Assembly (NCBI GenBank): GCA_003141315.1
Contig: PLLP01000024.1
Span: forward strand, 204,395 to 268,394
From: Phycisphaerales bacterium
GTDB taxonomy: Bacteria > Planctomycetota > Phycisphaerae > Sedimentisphaerales > Anaerobacaceae
Direction: 5' to 3'
DNA: 64,000 nt
This document shows positions 62,729-64,000 of this stretch, one piece after another. The notes under the pieces are model-generated. The model worked only from the letters and a program-made list of their open reading frames with translations. It searched no databases and was not told the origin of the DNA. The position numbers and the translations under genes were made by a program. Within the stretch, counting starts at the first letter, position 1, and each line of letters starts with the position of its first letter.

Positions 62729-63397
62729 ATGGAGATGTCGGAACAAACACAATGGACTTTTCGCCCATCAGGCAAACTTTTCACGCCGGCAGTAACTTGT
62801 ATCATTGCGCTGTCAATCGCGGGAACTTTATCATCAGTTTTCATGCCAAATTTTACGAAAAGTTTTTTAGCCGTTAGTGCAGCAGGAGTAACCAATGGCA
62901 GGATTTGGCAGTTGGTTACATATCCTTTTGTTGCAGATTCGCCGATGAATATACTTATCAGCGGCTTAATGATTCTTTTTGTCGGCAGTGTAATCGAAAG
63001 GGAATGGAAGACTGTTTCTTTTGTGATTCTATGGCTGGTTGTGTCAACGGGGTGCGGCTTGATTTGGGTTATTGTGAATCTTTTGACAGGCAATGACTTT
63101 GTCGGCTCCGGTGCTGTAGGATGCAGCTACGGACTTATAACGATTCTGGGATTTATCTTCCGGGGCAGAAAATTCTTTGTGTTTTTCAGCGCTGTCAAAT
63201 CAGAATATATAGTTTTGATTTTTATAGCCATAGGAATCCTGATGAGCATAACCTCTCCAATGAATCTGGTGTGGATTTCCGGTGCTTTGCTTGCATATCT
63301 CTACTGGAAGCTGCGGCAGCGAATGATTTACAAAGGTTACGGCATCGGAAAAACGGCAGGCCAAAAACGTTCCGGCGGATTTGTAGATATTGACTAA
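62729..63397 (+). CDS. Rhomboid-like membrane protein lacking the catalytic histidine
   Basis: ATG 62729 follows GAGAGGA by 6 nt and is preferred to ATG 62714. The 222-residue product has about six membrane helices. The rhomboid order is visible: LVTYPFVADSPMNILISGLM in TM2 (normally with His and Asn), then GSGAVGCSYGLI, which keeps the nucleophile Ser in GxS, and SPMNLVWISGALLAYLYWKL in the last helix, where the catalytic His of the A-H-xx-G motif is not present. The C-terminal tail is basic. It is probably a pseudoprotease that binds membrane proteins, or an unusual enzyme. Confidence 0.75.
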   Translation: MEMSEQTQWTFRPSGKLFTPAVTCIIALSIAGTLSSVFMPNFTKSFLAVSAAGVTNGRIWQLVTYPFVADSPMNILISGLMILFVGSVIEREWKTVSFVILWLVVSTGCGLIWVIVNLLTGNDFVGSGAVGCSYGLITILGFIFRGRKFFVFFSAVKSEYIVLIFIAIGILMSITSPMNLVWISGALLAYLYWKLRQRMIYKGYGIGKTAGQKRSGGFVDID

Positions 63398-63408
63398 ATT
63401 ATATAATT

Positions 63409-64000
63409 ATGAATGCAGAAGCACATAAAGAGGCATCGGCGAGGGCAAGGCAGGCAAGGGAAGAATTAAACTGCTGCAGGCTTTGCCCCCGTGAGTGCGG
63501 CGTTAACCGAACAGCCGGCGAAAAAGGTTATTGTGGACTGGACGCCACTGTTCGCGTTTTTCGGGAAATGATATATTGTGGCGAGGAACAGGAGCTAATA
63601 CCTTCACACCAGGTCCATTTCACCGGATGCAACCTGAGATGCGAATTTTGTCTTGTGGGAGAATGGAATGAAGAACCCCGGGCAGCAGAAAAAATAAATT
63701 ATGACGATATGGCAAAAAGAATCGCCCGACGCCGGAAAGAAGGGGCGAAAACACTTAACTTACTTGGAGGCGAACCTGCAGTAAACCTGCACGGGGTTCT
63801 CGAGCTGCTTTCGCGAGTAGATTCAAAGACAAGAGTTGTGTGGAACTCTAACATGTATTATAATAACGTAGTGGACAGGCTGATGACAGGGTTGGCAGAT
63901 GTATATCTCGCGGATTTGAAATGTGGAGACTCCAGATGCGCGGAGGCTTTGCTTGGAGCACGAGATTATGTTGAAGTAGTAAAGGAGAATATACTGAAAG
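63409..64000 (+). CDS. PflA-like radical SAM protein (3' end outside window)
   Basis: The frame from ATG 63409 is open to the window end, about 197 codons. The N-terminus has CCRLCPRECGVNR...GYCG, a Cys-rich motif of the COG1313 (PflX/YfkAB-like) branch, then FTGCNLRCEFC, the radical SAM cluster motif CxxxCxxC, and LLGGEPAVNL, the GGEP-type SAM-binding motif. It resembles pyruvate formate-lyase activating enzymes, but no glycyl radical enzyme gene is visible in the window. The substrate cannot be given from this partial sequence. Confidence 0.87.
   Translation, partial: MNAEAHKEASARARQAREELNCCRLCPRECGVNRTAGEKGYCGLDATVRVFREMIYCGEEQELIPSHQVHFTGCNLRCEFCLVGEWNEEPRAAEKINYDDMAKRIARRRKEGAKTLNLLGGEPAVNLHGVLELLSRVDSKTRVVWNSNMYYNNVVDRLMTGLADVYLADLKCGDSRCAEALLGARDYVEVVKENILK

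Overview
The window looks like chromosome of a planctomycete, most plausibly class Phycisphaerae (Sedimentisphaerales-like). This rests on C-terminal sorting tails with a PAPGA core, an exosortase with a separate EpsI, secreted proteins with dockerin-like modules, and a single-membrane-anchored TPR giant. The placement is inferred from gene content; no rRNA gene is present.

Region 1 (1-9012): secreted degradative proteins. These are a 5'-truncated GH127-type beta-L-arabinofuranosidase with dockerin and LamG modules, a subtilisin-like protease with PA and dockerin modules, and a beta-helix dockerin protein. Among them lies a Wza-type polysaccharide export lipoprotein with a textbook sigma-70 promoter. 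A tRNA-like 71-mer and a plus-strand structured RNA/terminator lie at 5540-5710.

Region 2 (9041-13267): three short secreted proteins with near-identical exosortase sorting tails, an orphan membrane protein, and a LuxR-type regulator. The 12290-12880 gap holds a 14-bp inverted repeat and a promoter with no gene after it.

Region 3 (13270-43724, all minus strand): a roughly 30-kb exopolysaccharide/exosortase operon. From its 5' end it encodes EpsI, a methyltransferase inserted between two epsI-derived repeats, a Wzx flippase, an acyltransferase, glycosyltransferases, a pyruvyltransferase, an FrhB-like iron-sulfur protein, a Wzy polymerase, three FemAB/CelD-like transferases, two polysaccharide deacetylases, a PaaK/CapK-like adenylating enzyme, CapA, a PssD/PssE pair, an exosortase fused to a nucleotidyltransferase-like/left-handed beta-helix module, a Wzc-type tyrosine kinase, a sugar-phosphate transferase with a similar beta-helix module, and a large TPR protein. 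The likely logic is synthesis, export and modification of an exopolysaccharide, with the exosortase handling the PAPGA-tailed proteins of region 2.

Region 4 (44598-61421, plus strand): a 1659-residue surface protein (beta-helix, four InlB-like repeats, seven-blade propeller) ending in a Gly-rich/Cys/TM/Arg tail, followed directly by a CPBP glutamic intramembrane protease and then a type II secretion operon gspC-D-E-F-G-I-J-K-L-M. This layout suggests a dedicated substrate, sorting protease and secretion route, distinct from the exosortase pathway. Both gspI and gspJ carry an 81-bp in-frame MITE-like insertion at the prepilin motif.

Region 5 (61422-64000): repeat-rich spacer, an anchored protein of unknown function, tRNA-Arg(UCG), a rhomboid-like protein lacking the catalytic histidine, and the start of a PflA-like radical SAM gene.
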